DNA from: Paenibacillus radicibacter
GTDB taxonomy: Bacteria > Bacillota > Bacilli > Paenibacillales > NBRC-103111
Direction of reading: 5' to 3'
Length of the DNA: 64,000 nucleotides
Assembly (NCBI RefSeq): GCF_024721995.1
Contig: NZ_JANQBC010000008.1
Span: 1-64,000, forward strand
Part shown: positions 26,845-36,502 of the stretch, piece after piece
How positions within the stretch are numbered: position 1 is the first letter of the stretch
How the letters are laid out: every line of letters starts with the position of its first letter
Made by a program: the position numbers and the translations under genes
The notes under the pieces: model-generated
What the model was told of the DNA's origin: nothing
The model's database searches: none
Seen by the model: the letters and a program-made list of their open reading frames with translations, nothing else

Positions 26845-29800
26845 TTATTCGTGAATGAATTGTTCCTGATTCTCTACTTGCTTCCACTTATGCCTCACTG
26901 CCGCCTCTTCAATCTGTTTAAACGCCCAATGTGAAGTGGAAACGTCTAGAAAAGTGGACTTATCCACGCCATGCAGGGGTCCACGATGCAAGATACGGTT
27001 TAATAACGTTACTACCTCCGCACGGATAATCGATTGATCCGGCTTAAAGGATTTGTCCAAATAGCCGCTCATAACATTCTGCACCACTACCTTCTCAATA
27101 GAGGATAGAGCCCAATGTCCAGCAATATCGTTAAGTGATGCTACGGCTATTCTTTCTGTCACCTCAGATCCAAGCTGAGCAGCGATTACCGCCATTTCGG
27201 CCCTGGTAATGAATTGTTCAGGTTTAAAGTTGCCATCTGGATACCCTTTCATTAGTCCCATTGCGCTCACTCGTGTAATTGCAGAACTTGCCCAATGCTG
27301 TTTATTTACATCTGGATATATGGGCAATTGAGCGATTTCCGGCTTATTAAAGGTCCGATCTAATATCGCTGCCATTTCGGCACGTGTGATGGATTTCTCA
27401 GGTCCGAATGTTCCATCTGGATAGCCGTAAATATAAGGCTTATGCACGTGACCAATACCCTCAATTATCGTGAACGTACTGAACTTGCTAATCGTAATTT
27501 GAATACCTAATCTACCGCTAGTGTCGTAAGGTACAATCAAACCGCTGACAACTTCTTTATCCCCATCCGAATGTTCGATAAAGACCCCAGCATCGGTTAC
27601 GTCTTGTTTGGTTACACCTTGTGGCAAAGGAAGTACTAGGGTTACTGGTCTGCTTGATAGATTCGTCTCGATTGTCATCGGGCGACCCAGCACCGTGATG
27701 GTAGAATTACCTACATATTCACGCACAACTTCTTCGGTCTTAGCACGCTGCTCCACCTGCTTGCGCTCTTCCTCTTTTTTAATTGGAACAAGTCGGAAGT
27801 AGAAGTCATTGGTAAGCCCTGTCATCGAGCTCAAAGGTAGGATGATCCGTGCATTAGGGGTTGTGATCTCCAGGCTAATCCCTTCATGAACTAACATCTC
27901 GATTGCCTGCTTGGGCAATTTTACATTTAACTCTACAACCTCATCCTTCCTATCTGGAATGACAATGTTCGCCGATTTCGAACCTGCTGCAAATAGTTGT
28001 TGAATCGTTCGCTTCACCTGCTCTGGAGTGAACGTCACTTCATCATGCTTCTGCCCGTTACGATCTGTTGTCCGCTTAATTGTTGCCTTAGCAACGACCT
28101 CACCATTCTTCACACCATTCTCCACATCGACTGTAATGATCTCTACTTTTGGGGAAGTTGTGCTGATTGTGTCTGCTCCACTACCCGTATCTGGGGTCGG
28201 TTTCGGTGTAGGTGTTGGAGTCGGTGGAGTTAGGTTAGGTGTCCACTCTGCGTACAACATCAGATTAGATATTGCCATTCTCAGCTTAGAACCAACCTTA
28301 TACGACGTACCCTTACCGTCTGCCTGTGTATTCCAGCCGGCGAATGTGAAACCTGTTTTCTTCAAATCACCCGTGTTGTCTAATAGTGTAACTTCTGCTC
28401 CTACCACATACTTATTACTATCCACTGGCACCGTTCCACTGGTATTATCATTGCCAGAATAAGTAATCTTATATTGGGGAGTAGATTGGGGAGTTACACT
28501 CGATACAAGGATTCGCCCGTAATTAGGACCTGATTCTGACCAAATCACATTCAACTTATTGTTAAAAATGTGCAGATCCGATTTAACCGATTCCGCATAC
28601 GCTCCATCATTCCACGCTAATCCTCCATCATCAATAGCAATCCACGCATCACCGTCATAACGCTTAATTCTTCCGAAGCCTGAATCAGGCGAATTGGTTC
28701 GTTCCGTCCAGGAAAGATATAAGTTATCGTTAGCTTCAATTAATTTAAGATTACGCAAATCATAATTGTATTTTTTCTGAGCAAATCCACCTTTCACATC
28801 AACCCATTGCTGTCCTTCCAATTGCTCCATACGAATACGATTATATTCAAACCACTCATCTTCGCCGTTCTCATTCTTAGTCTCAAGACCACTCTCTACC
28901 CATGCCACATGAAGTTTATGATTGAACTCACCTATAACAGGGAAGTTATACGTAAATTCGTTCGATGCTTTCTGTTGAAAGACTACAAATTTTCCAGAAG
29001 TCTCATCGTATTTACTTACGACTACCGTACTAGAAACCAAATGATTATCCTCGTCTCGCTCCTCAGTCGTCCACGCCGCATAAAGCTCATATCCACCAGT
29101 AGTCGATTGATAAGAGAACAACTTTGGTTGTATTGCTCTAACGTCGCCCCTAATCCCTACTGCATTCGTATCCACATTCACCCAGTTTACACCGTTATAA
29201 CGCTTCACAACGATATCGATTAGATCATCTCTTCGAACAGGGTCTTGTGACCAGATTGCATACATATAACCGTCATGAACTTCTGCTTGAAGAGCTTTAA
29301 CTTGAATCAGTTCATTGCTATTTATCGTGTCTGCTGGATCGGGTTCAATCGATATCCATTGCTGATTTACCCACTTCTTCGCACGAATTTTATGGTCTTC
29401 TTCCCATAGTGCATATAATTCATCCTTGTAGACGATTAGATTTACATTCTCCGCATCTACGTTAACGTTGTGATTCAAACCTTCTGTTCCTACAAGCTCC
29501 CATGTTCGGGTCAACTCATTCCATCTTTTCACATAAACGGTGTTGATATAGTCATATTCACTTACTTGCTTGTATTCCGTCCAAGCTGCATATAACTGAT
29601 CTTGATAATCTGTCAACATGGGAGAATCTCCTGATTGATTCGGTGTAACACTGATCCCAGCCGCATCATTAGGAATAAGCTCAGTCAGGTTTTTGGTCCA
29701 AGATGGATATAAGTTGATATCGGAATTTGTCATTTCGATTACATCATCTCGATTGTATAGCTGACCCTTACCATCGATCTGCCAACCTTTAAAGCGATAG

Positions 29801-31956
29801 CCAGGTCGGTATAAACCATGTTGATATTGAATTGTAGCTTGCTCACCTGGAGAATACTTAGCTTCATCTGTTGGAGGGCTACCTATTCCCTTATTCTCCG
29901 TATCTATACCTGCATGATATTGTACTTTAAAGCCTTGAAATTCCGCTACTTCTAGCTGATCAGCACCATTCTCCCAAGCCATCAGAATGCGATTACCATA
30001 GCTAATCAGTGACGGTTTAGCTACTAAGTTTGCTGAAAGGGAATTGAGGTCAACAAAGGACCAACTCTCATTCCTATATCCTTTGCGATATTTCGCTCGA
30101 ACCTTACCTTCTTCATTCCATACTGCGAAAAAATCACCGCTATTTCCAATTGATAACCCTTGCGGATTACTGACGGGTGATGAGTTCTTTGAAAGAGAGT
30201 CGTTAATCTCATCGTACCAATAGTTATAGCTGCTTTTGAATAGTCTAATCCGATTCTGCTGTGCCATCATTAAATACGAACCGCTGGAATCATGCAATAA
30301 ACCAAACGAGTTAATTCCTTCTTCCCCCATAGTTACACTGTAGATGTTTGAATCGAGGATTTTCTTAGATCCAACACGTTCGCCATTCTTCCAAGCGACA
30401 ACCCAAACACTATTAAATTCAGTAGATCCCGCTTCAATCCGCGGCTCTGTATTGGGTGTAGCAGAATTTCCATCCAAGTCATTAAGAGGCATCCCATTAT
30501 TGAAATTTGTCCCGTCCAGATCATTAAACTCTTTTCCAAAAATGTTGTTGGCGTGTTCCCATACTAAAGCCACATGCTCTTTTTCACGATTATCCGCGTA
30601 ATCATAAACTTTCCGCACACCTAAATCAGGCGTACGTCCCTCAGCAATCGCCTCATTCGGCAAATCACCTCTCACAATCTCCCAATTTCCATTCACGTAG
30701 CGTTTAAGCCAGATGTAAGAACCACTTGGGCTTGTCTCTTCCCATGCTACATATAGAATCCCATCGACTACCGCTAAGCTAGGATGAATAGCATTGCTGT
30801 CAGGATTCTGGTTTAACGACATAGAAGATTGAGGAATAGCCGGTTGTGTTACATCTATTTCTCTGACATAAACTTGGCTGACTCCCAGCGGATTTTTTTC
30901 CGACCAAGCTACATACAAGTTTGTATCTCTAGACTGATCGTTCTCTAATATCGTCTTTTTGGCAAAAACAGGGTTCGAGCTTGCTCCTCCCCCGCTCATT
31001 ACACCATAGGATAGCCAATTATTAGGTAGATTGGATGCTGCTGTAGATCGCATTTTCACTGCAGGTACAACTTCTAGCTTAAGCTGGCTAGTCAGTTCTG
31101 CCATGTGATCTGCCGTTAATTGAATCCTCGCTTCATACTTACCTACTGCTAAGCCTATTTTAGGCTTCACTATAAAGCTTGTCGCTGGTGCTTCGGCATT
31201 CAGAACTGTTACTTGAGGCTCTATAAGTTCAAACCGATCTGCATCCTTCCCCGATAGCTTAACTGCCAAACCTGTTAACTCACCTGTACCTTTATTGGTA
31301 ATTGTATACGTATAGGCTTCCAAGTTCGCTGCCTCATAACCTACTTGTAATGCAGGAAGCACAACATCCGATAGACCCTCTATTTCATACTTTTTATCTG
31401 AAGTTGGTAGGGTCTGTTTACTATTAATGGTTACTTTCCCTGCACTCGCTATCGTTTGCAACTTCTGACCCTGCTCGTCCTGAACATCAATCGATCGAAG
31501 TTCTACGGCCGTATCCCCTGCAATTGCATCATCTTTGATTCTAGCGTTTATAGTAAACAAGGCTTGATCTGCAGCAATCCTATCCCCGCCTGACCATTTC
31601 ACAACAACTTGATTGCTAGATGAGGCATCATAAGTCAATTGTCCACCTGTTAGCCCTGTCACATTCTTTACTTCTAATACACTTGCATCATAGGCAACTT
31701 CCATCTGATACGAAGCGATTCCCTTGCTTATTCCTTGGATGGTGACAGGTATTGTAAGATCCGTACCTGTTGAACCGACTGCACTTTCCACTTGCATAAG
31801 CAATGTTTTCTCTTTCTCTACTTGAGGATCGCTATTTGCTGTGTTAACTTCCGCTAGTACTTGCATCCCTGAAGATAGCGTCAGTGCTAACACAAGCAGC
31901 ATCGATAACAACGATCTAGCATTATTCTTCGACAACCTTCTGATTCGCTCGAACAT
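26845..31956 (-). CDS. Giant secreted SLH-domain protein with cohesin-like and InlB-type repeats
   Basis: 1703 residues from the ATG at 31956 (GGGAGAG upstream). Order: signal peptide (about 1-36); cohesin-like beta domain (about 45-165); a beta domain ending near 300; a long central part (about 310-700 and 780-1230) of recurring units containing Tyr-Val-Ala-Trp, Tyr-Ala-Ala-Trp or Val-Ala-Trp-Glu strands, probably a beta-propeller; two InlB B-repeats with Gly-Trp-x-Ile/Asn and ending Trp-Thr (about 690-770 and 1235-1305); a Thr-Pro linker; a beta domain; and three SLH domains (about 1475-1650) with Ile-Thr-Arg-Ala-Glu-Met. SLH domains bind pyruvylated wall polymer, so it is displayed on the cell surface. 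Ligand or enzymatic role is unknown. Confidence 0.9.
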   Translation of the reverse strand: MFERIRRLSKNNARSLLSMLLVLALTLSSGMQVLAEVNTANSDPQVEKEKTLLMQVESAVGSTGTDLTIPVTIQGISKGIASYQMEVAYDASVLEVKNVTGLTGGQLTYDASSSNQVVVKWSGGDRIAADQALFTINARIKDDAIAGDTAVELRSIDVQDEQGQKLQTIASAGKVTINSKQTLPTSDKKYEIEGLSDVVLPALQVGYEAANLEAYTYTITNKGTGELTGLAVKLSGKDADRFELIEPQVTVLNAEAPATSFIVKPKIGLAVGKYEARIQLTADHMAELTSQLKLEVVPAVKMRSTAASNLPNNWLSYGVMSGGGASSNPVFAKKTILENDQSRDTNLYVAWSEKNPLGVSQVYVREIDVTQPAIPQSSMSLNQNPDSNAIHPSLAVVDGILYVAWEETSPSGSYIWLKRYVNGNWEIVRGDLPNEAIAEGRTPDLGVRKVYDYADNREKEHVALVWEHANNIFGKEFNDLDGTNFNNGMPLNDLDGNSATPNTEPRIEAGSTEFNSVWVVAWKNGERVGSKKILDSNIYSVTMGEEGINSFGLLHDSSGSYLMMAQQNRIRLFKSSYNYWYDEINDSLSKNSSPVSNPQGLSIGNSGDFFAVWNEEGKVRAKYRKGYRNESWSFVDLNSLSANLVAKPSLISYGNRILMAWENGADQLEVAEFQGFKVQYHAGIDTENKGIGSPPTDEAKYSPGEQATIQYQHGLYRPGYRFKGWQIDGKGQLYNRDDVIEMTNSDINLYPSWTKNLTELIPNDAAGISVTPNQSGDSPMLTDYQDQLYAAWTEYKQVSEYDYINTVYVKRWNELTRTWELVGTEGLNHNVNVDAENVNLIVYKDELYALWEEDHKIRAKKWVNQQWISIEPDPADTINSNELIQVKALQAEVHDGYMYAIWSQDPVRRDDLIDIVVKRYNGVNWVNVDTNAVGIRGDVRAIQPKLFSYQSTTGGYELYAAWTTEERDEDNHLVSSTVVVSKYDETSGKFVVFQQKASNEFTYNFPVIGEFNHKLHVAWVESGLETKNENGEDEWFEYNRIRMEQLEGQQWVDVKGGFAQKKYNYDLRNLKLIEANDNLYLSWTERTNSPDSGFGRIKRYDGDAWIAIDDGGLAWNDGAYAESVKSDLHIFNNKLNVIWSESGPNYGRILVSSVTPQSTPQYKITYSGNDNTSGTVPVDSNKYVVGAEVTLLDNTGDLKKTGFTFAGWNTQADGKGTSYKVGSKLRMAISNLMLYAEWTPNLTPPTPTPTPKPTPDTGSGADTISTTSPKVEIITVDVENGVKNGEVVAKATIKRTTDRNGQKHDEVTFTPEQVKRTIQQLFAAGSKSANIVIPDRKDEVVELNVKLPKQAIEMLVHEGISLEITTPNARIILPLSSMTGLTNDFYFRLVPIKKEEERKQVEQRAKTEEVVREYVGNSTITVLGRPMTIETNLSSRPVTLVLPLPQGVTKQDVTDAGVFIEHSDGDKEVVSGLIVPYDTSGRLGIQITISKFSTFTIIEGIGHVHKPYIYGYPDGTFGPEKSITRAEMAAILDRTFNKPEIAQLPIYPDVNKQHWASSAITRVSAMGLMKGYPDGNFKPEQFITRAEMAVIAAQLGSEVTERIAVASLNDIAGHWALSSIEKVVVQNVMSGYLDKSFKPDQSIIRAEVVTLLNRILHRGPLHGVDKSTFLDVSTSHWAFKQIEEAAVRHKWKQVENQEQFIHE

Positions 31957-32157
31957 GAACAACTCTCCCTTTACATGATCCAATCTGCGAAATTCGCGAT
32001 TTTTCTACATTATTTCACAATCTTCTTAACAGCCACTGAACAAATGGAGTCCAGAACCAATTCCGCCCCCAGACCGAGTTCATTTCATCCCCGTGACCGT
32101 TAGAAAACCCTTCCATTTCACACATAATAAACCTATCCAATTTAAACGGGAGAGGCG

Positions 32158-33135
32158 ATGAAGAGCGTGCATATTTACGAGATCGATCATGTTAGTAAGA
32201 TTTATAAGAGAGGGAAAGTCAAAGCGAATGACGACATTCATTTTCATGTGAACGAAGGAGAAATCCTAGGGCTGCTTGGGCCTAATGGCGCTGGGAAGTC
32301 TACACTCATTAATCAGATGGTGGGACACTTGAGTCCTACTGAGGGGAAAATTCTTTTCCGTGGAAAAGATGTACTGAAGCAGTCGAAATTCGTGGCACAG
32401 AATGTGGCCTTCTACGCGCAAGATCCACATGCACTTGTATCACTCAAAGTATGGGAGGTCTTATTCTATACCGGGCGTTTAAGAGGAATGAACAAACAGG
32501 ATGCAATGCGTGAAACCGAAAAATTACTTGCTAGATTCGAGATGGAAGAACACCGTAACAAGATGCTCAAGCGCATATCTGGCGGGCAGAAGCGCATGAT
32601 CGGCATTGGTACGACATTAATTGGGAACTCGTCGGTGATGATCTTTGATGAGCCTACCAATGAACTTGATCCGAAGAAACGTAGACTCGTATGGGATCTC
32701 ATTCAAGAGAAGAATAGAGATGGAACGACAATTATTCTAGTTACGCACAATGTGCTGGAAGCGGAGCAAGTCGTGGATCGTGTTGCGGTCATTAATCATG
32801 GAAAGCTGCTTGCAATAGACCATGTCTCGAATCTAAAACAGAAGGTCGATCAGCGACTCAAATTCGAAATTACCGTTACTTCGGGAATTGTGGATGAAAT
32901 GTGCCATCATCTAGAGGCTTACGGGGACTTAGAGCGTAATGGCGATAACCGCCTGCGGCTGCTTGTGGAGAAAAAGGATGCTAGTCGTGTGCTGGATTGG
33001 ATTATTGCCGATCATCATGGCTTCCAAATCGATGAATATGCGATCGTACCGCCAAGTCTTGAAGATGTCTACTTCCATATTGATAAAGAAGCAGAGCAAA
33101 ACGCGCTTACATTAAAGGAGGCAGCAACAGCATGA
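32158..33135 (+). CDS. ABC transporter ATP-binding protein
   Basis: 325 residues. Walker A Gly-Pro-Asn-Gly-Ala-Gly-Lys-Ser-Thr (41-49), signature Ile-Ser-Gly-Gly-Gln-Lys-Arg (about 140), Walker B Met-Ile-Phe-Asp-Glu-Pro-Thr, and switch histidine in Val-Thr-His-Asn. A C-terminal extension of about 95 residues is typical of CcmA/DrrA-type exporter ATPases. The start follows GGGAGAGGCG. It overlaps the permease by four bases. Two-gene DrrAB-like exporters move drugs, lipids or polymers; no substrate clue is present. Confidence 0.92.
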   Translation: MKSVHIYEIDHVSKIYKRGKVKANDDIHFHVNEGEILGLLGPNGAGKSTLINQMVGHLSPTEGKILFRGKDVLKQSKFVAQNVAFYAQDPHALVSLKVWEVLFYTGRLRGMNKQDAMRETEKLLARFEMEEHRNKMLKRISGGQKRMIGIGTTLIGNSSVMIFDEPTNELDPKKRRLVWDLIQEKNRDGTTIILVTHNVLEAEQVVDRVAVINHGKLLAIDHVSNLKQKVDQRLKFEITVTSGIVDEMCHHLEAYGDLERNGDNRLRLLVEKKDASRVLDWIIADHHGFQIDEYAIVPPSLEDVYFHIDKEAEQNALTLKEAATA

Positions 33136-33890
33136 TACAACGATTGGGTCGAACTTTAACTGAACTCGGAATATTGTTCAAAATCCAATTTTCCATTATT
33201 CGCGAGGCGTGGGTGTTCGTGTTCCTGCTCGCCTCAATATTTCCTTTTACCATGCTGCTGTTCATGAAGTTCTTTACGATTAATCCGACGCCCGAGTTTA
33301 TGGTGCGCATGATCGTGGGCAATATGGTCTTCGGGCTCATTGTGATGGGGATAAACTCCATGGGACAGGATCTTTCTTGGCAGAAGCATCAAGGGCATTT
33401 CACCTTCTACGCCTCACTGCCAATTTCCAAGATCAACTTCGTCATCGCCTGCCTGCTCCGCGGACTCATGACGACACTACCATCGTTTATCATCATTGCG
33501 CTAATCGGACAATTCGTATTCGACATTCATTTTAATTACAGCTTCGCTATTATACCCGTTGTCCTTCTCGCACTGTTCAGTGTGGTTGGCATTGGAGTGG
33601 GACTTGGCTTCTGGTCGCCTAACCACCATATGACGAGCATGCTGACACAAGTGTTCATGATGCTAATCACGTTCTTAACTCCAGTCATGGTTGATATGAA
33701 CCAGCTTCCTATCACTTTCCAGTGGGTCTCCTATATCTTTCCGACGACGTATGCCACACAAGCGCTGCTCGATATTTTCACCATTGGATGGACCCCTGCA
33801 CTCACTCAGAATGCGTTTATGATGGTTGGGTTCTCGATCTTGACCTATATGATGATTATGAAAAATGTGAAGTGGCGCGTGAACAAGTAA
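33132..33890 (+). CDS. ABC-2 type transporter permease
   Basis: 252 residues with six membrane helices in the ABC-2 pattern, and the motif Ile-Phe-Pro-Thr-Thr-Tyr-Ala-Thr-Gln-Ala near 200 that resembles the ABC-2 signature. Start overlaps the ATPase stop (ATGA), with AAAGGAGG upstream. It forms the membrane half of the exporter. It ends four bases before the convergent thioredoxin-like gene. Confidence 0.88.
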   Translation: MIQRLGRTLTELGILFKIQFSIIREAWVFVFLLASIFPFTMLLFMKFFTINPTPEFMVRMIVGNMVFGLIVMGINSMGQDLSWQKHQGHFTFYASLPISKINFVIACLLRGLMTTLPSFIIIALIGQFVFDIHFNYSFAIIPVVLLALFSVVGIGVGLGFWSPNHHMTSMLTQVFMMLITFLTPVMVDMNQLPITFQWVSYIFPTTYATQALLDIFTIGWTPALTQNAFMMVGFSILTYMMIMKNVKWRVNK

Positions 33891-33894
33891 ACTT

Positions 33895-34182
33895 TTACTC
33901 GAAAATAACCTCATACCACTTCGCGATTGTCTCTTCCAGCTCCGTCATCCGAACAAATCGCGCTGCGCGGTAGACTTCCTTGCCTTCAATCAATATTAGA
34001 ATCGTTGGTGCTGTAAAAATTAGATATTCAGACGCTACCTCTGGATGCTCCTGCATGTGAACAAGTGAGAACTCCACCTTCGGGTAATTCATCAGCATAT
34101 CCTTCGTCTTCTCTAGAACGGAGTCGCATACGCCGCAGTGATCGGTTTTGATAAAAAGAATCGTCATTGGGTTAGATGTCAT
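33895..34182 (-). CDS. Thioredoxin family protein
   Basis: 95 residues with the redox motif Asp-His-Cys-Gly-Val-Cys (about 14-19) and cis-proline in Ala-Pro-Thr, a compact thioredoxin fold like B. subtilis YtpP/YusE. I chose the ATG at 34182 because AAGGAG lies nine bases before it; the frame stays open upstream but there runs through a terminator hairpin. Role: cytosolic disulphide exchange. Confidence 0.85.
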   Translation of the reverse strand: MTSNPMTILFIKTDHCGVCDSVLEKTKDMLMNYPKVEFSLVHMQEHPEVASEYLIFTAPTILILIEGKEVYRAARFVRMTELEETIAKWYEVIFE

Positions 34183-34217
34183 GTTGAGGTTCTCCTTATT
34201 CATTAATCGTGAAAAAA

Positions 34218-34272
34218 TAAAGCCAATTAGACCATTAAGTTGGTAGAATTGGCTTGGTTTCATACGTGAATG
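34218..34272 (-). terminator. Duplicated terminator element, copy A
   Basis: AAAGCCAATT with AATTGGCTT flanking ACCATTAAG...TAGAA, T-rich behind on the minus strand. About 50 bases, closely similar to copy B at 34655-34706, including the trailing CGTGAAT. It follows the deoxyribosyltransferase-like gene. Confidence 0.7.
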
Positions 34273-34278
34273 TCACAC

Positions 34279-34602
34279 TTAACTAAATACATTCGAAGGA
34301 ATCTCACCGTCCGAATAGTACCGAATCTTCATTCCTTTTTCATTCGCGTATTGAATCTCTTGTCTTGCACTATTTCCAATATAGCCGTCCACATCAATCA
34401 CGAAGATCTCATCGGATAGATCAATTTTGCGAAAATGTAGCTCTCCAAGTAGTGCCGCTTGTTCCTCCGTGATCTCAAATCCATCACTCTGCTCAAAGAA
34501 AGCAACACTGATTACAATATTGCCTTGCAACGTAAGGTACGCGTTGGCCTGTTCAAATTGATCCTTAAATTTCGTAGAACCACATAAAGTTATGACTTTC
34601 AT
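34279..34602 (-). CDS. Nucleoside 2-deoxyribosyltransferase-like protein
   Basis: 107 residues. The opening Ile-Thr-Leu-Cys-Gly-Ser-Thr-Lys-Phe and the later Asp-Glu-Ile-Phe-Val-Ile-Asp-Val-Asp-Gly-Tyr-Ile-Gly, then a Glu-Ile-Gln-Tyr-Ala helix, fit the small Rossmann-like nucleoside deoxyribosyltransferase group common in phages and Bacilli. Most such short members have no proven activity. I chose the ATG at 34602, behind GGGG; the frame upstream passes through copy B of the terminator. It lies between yerC-like and thioredoxin genes, each with its own terminator. Confidence 0.75.
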   Translation of the reverse strand: MKVITLCGSTKFKDQFEQANAYLTLQGNIVISVAFFEQSDGFEITEEQAALLGELHFRKIDLSDEIFVIDVDGYIGNSARQEIQYANEKGMKIRYYSDGEIPSNVFS

Positions 34603-34654
34603 CGTAGACCCCATTCGCAGTTTGATCCTAATTATTTCTATCATATAAAACAAT

Positions 34655-34706
34655 AAAAGCCAACCTACCATTAAGCTTAGTAGAATTGGCTTTGTTTTCA
34701 TTCGTG
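34655..34706 (-). terminator. Duplicated terminator element, copy B
   Basis: AAAGCCAACCTACCATTAAG...TAGAATTGGCTTT, pairing AAAGCCAA with TTGGCTTT, followed on the minus strand by TTATTGTTTTATA. It ends the yerC-like gene and resembles copy A. Confidence 0.75.
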
Positions 34707-34709
34707 AAT

Positions 34710-35027
34710 CTAATCCTCTTGATCCTTAGTCGACTGATTCTTGTTCATACGCTCAAAAATAACTTTATAACTATGATTGCCATGGTTTAAAGAACGCTTT
34801 ACGCGAGAAATCGTAGCTGAGCTTGCAATGGCTACATCTTCAATTTCACTATACGTATGGTTGTTGTACAACATGTTTGCAACTTGGAAACGCTGAACCA
34901 TTGTTTTGATCTCATTAACCGTACACAAATCATCAAAGAAAGCTAGACATTCTTCTTTCGTCTGAAGTGAGAGGATTCCTTGAATAAAGTCGTTTAATGC
35001 CTTCCCTTGCAGTTCATCTATTAACAT
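34710..35027 (-). CDS. YerC/YecD family TrpR-like regulator
   Basis: 105 residues. The TrpR-type HTH includes Val-Gln-Arg-Phe-Gln-Val-Ala (about 47) and Ala-Ser-Ser-Ala-Thr-Ile-Ser-Arg-Val-Lys-Arg (about 70-80), as in B. subtilis YerC. AAGGAGG sits seven bases before the ATG at 35027. It follows nhaC by 44 bases and may be in the same transcript, making it a possible tyrosine-responsive regulator of this locus. That is inference; YerC ligands are not known to me. Confidence 0.85.
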   Translation of the reverse strand: MLIDELQGKALNDFIQGILSLQTKEECLAFFDDLCTVNEIKTMVQRFQVANMLYNNHTYSEIEDVAIASSATISRVKRSLNHGNHSYKVIFERMNKNQSTKDQED

Positions 35028-35071
35028 CGGATTACCTCCTTGTTTACGATCGATTACACCCATTATCCTGA

Positions 35072-36445
35072 TTAAGATTGATGAGCGGATTTCGCAGATT
35101 TATTGATAAACCCAAACATAATATTAATCACAGGTGCAGCGATGCAGAAGATTGCAAAGGGCAGATAATCTAACGCGGAAACACCTAATGTACCCGTAAT
35201 AAACACTCCGCTAACTCCCCAAGGGATAAGCGCATTAAAAGCCGCTCCTGCATTAGCCATTATACGAGACATTTCATGGCGAGGCAAATTTATCGCATCA
35301 TACTGAGACTTGAATGCTTCACCCGGTAAAATAATAGATAAATACTGTTCACCCAGCAGTAAGTTTATTCCCATTGAGCTAAGTGCAGACATAAGAATAA
35401 GCTTGCCTTTCGTACTGACAAAAGAGGATATGCGTGAAATGATCGCACGGATAATCTTCATCTCGACGAGCAGACCGCCAAGTGCAAGTGCTAATAGGAT
35501 TAAAGAAACAGACCACATCATACTTTGAATCCCACCGCGAGACAATAGCTGGTCTACACCTTCAACTCCGGTATGCGATGCATAACCGTTCTGCATCAAG
35601 CTTGAAATATACGCAAGTCTCGTATGCGGATGATACATATAAAGAATACCGATGGTACTTGCAATGCTAGTTAACAAAGTCGGAACAGCCGGAACCTTCT
35701 TCCAAGCACATAGAAAAAGGACAAGCACTGGAATCAAGGTGAAAGGTGATATCGTAAATGAAGAATGTAAGGTTTGGACTAACTCCTGAATTTGGTCTCC
35801 TGTCGCAAGACCCCCAGCACGTCCCATGACAACGTAGCCAACAAGAGAAACCAAGAAAGCAGGAATAACAACTCGCAGCATATATCGGATATGTTCGAAT
35901 AAGTCCACTTCCGCAATGGCTGAAGCTAAATTTGTCGTGTCTGACAAAGGAGAGATATTGTTGCCTAGAAAAGCTCCGGATACAATCGCGCCAGTCGTAA
36001 TTGCTGGGTTATATCCCATGATTTGCCCCATACCAAAGAAAGCAATGCCTACAGTTGAGATCGTCGTAAACGAACTTCCTACTGTAAGGCCTACGACTGC
36101 ACAAATCACAAATACCGAGGGTAAAAAATACTGAGCAGATAAAATACTAAAGCCATATACCATGATCGTCGGGATCGTTCCAGCAGCTATCCACACACTT
36201 ACTAGTGCTCCTATGAGCATAAAGATAAGTATTGGAATAAGCCCTGGCGTAATGCCGCTTGAAATCCCTTTATGAACTTGATCCCAAGAAAATCTCTTGA
36301 TTCTGGCAAAAATAATAATCGCGCCAATAGATACTAGAATCGGGATTTGAGGGTCCATCCCAAAACCAATAATGCTTGTCCCAATAATGGCTAATAACAC
36401 AACTAAAAGAAACATGCTTTCTTTTAGCGTAACTTCTTTATTCAT
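35072..36445 (-). CDS. nhaC: Na+/H+ antiporter, NhaC family
   Basis: 457 residues, about eleven membrane helices with NhaC features: Thr-Val-Gly-Ser-Ser-Phe-Thr-Thr (about 125) and Leu-Ser-Asp-Thr-Thr-Asn-Leu-Ala (about 172). The ATG at 36445 has GAGGAG eight bases upstream. The same family member sits behind tdcA-tyrP in enterococcal tyramine clusters, where it is thought to help ion or tyrosine homeostasis. Tyrosine transport by this protein is possible. Confidence 0.88.
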   Translation of the reverse strand: MNKEVTLKESMFLLVVLLAIIGTSIIGFGMDPQIPILVSIGAIIIFARIKRFSWDQVHKGISSGITPGLIPILIFMLIGALVSVWIAAGTIPTIMVYGFSILSAQYFLPSVFVICAVVGLTVGSSFTTISTVGIAFFGMGQIMGYNPAITTGAIVSGAFLGNNISPLSDTTNLASAIAEVDLFEHIRYMLRVVIPAFLVSLVGYVVMGRAGGLATGDQIQELVQTLHSSFTISPFTLIPVLVLFLCAWKKVPAVPTLLTSIASTIGILYMYHPHTRLAYISSLMQNGYASHTGVEGVDQLLSRGGIQSMMWSVSLILLALALGGLLVEMKIIRAIISRISSFVSTKGKLILMSALSSMGINLLLGEQYLSIILPGEAFKSQYDAINLPRHEMSRIMANAGAAFNALIPWGVSGVFITGTLGVSALDYLPFAIFCIAAPVINIMFGFINKSAKSAHQS

Positions 36446-36502
36446 AAACTGAACTCCTCTCATGGTGTCTCTATTGAAAGTAAGGGAGTAAGATATAAAT
36501 TC

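Noticed and set aside
34183-34263. Upstream extensions of the thioredoxin-like and deoxyribosyltransferase-like frames
   Set aside because: Both extensions translate terminator hairpins, and better-spaced ribosome sites precede the internal starts.
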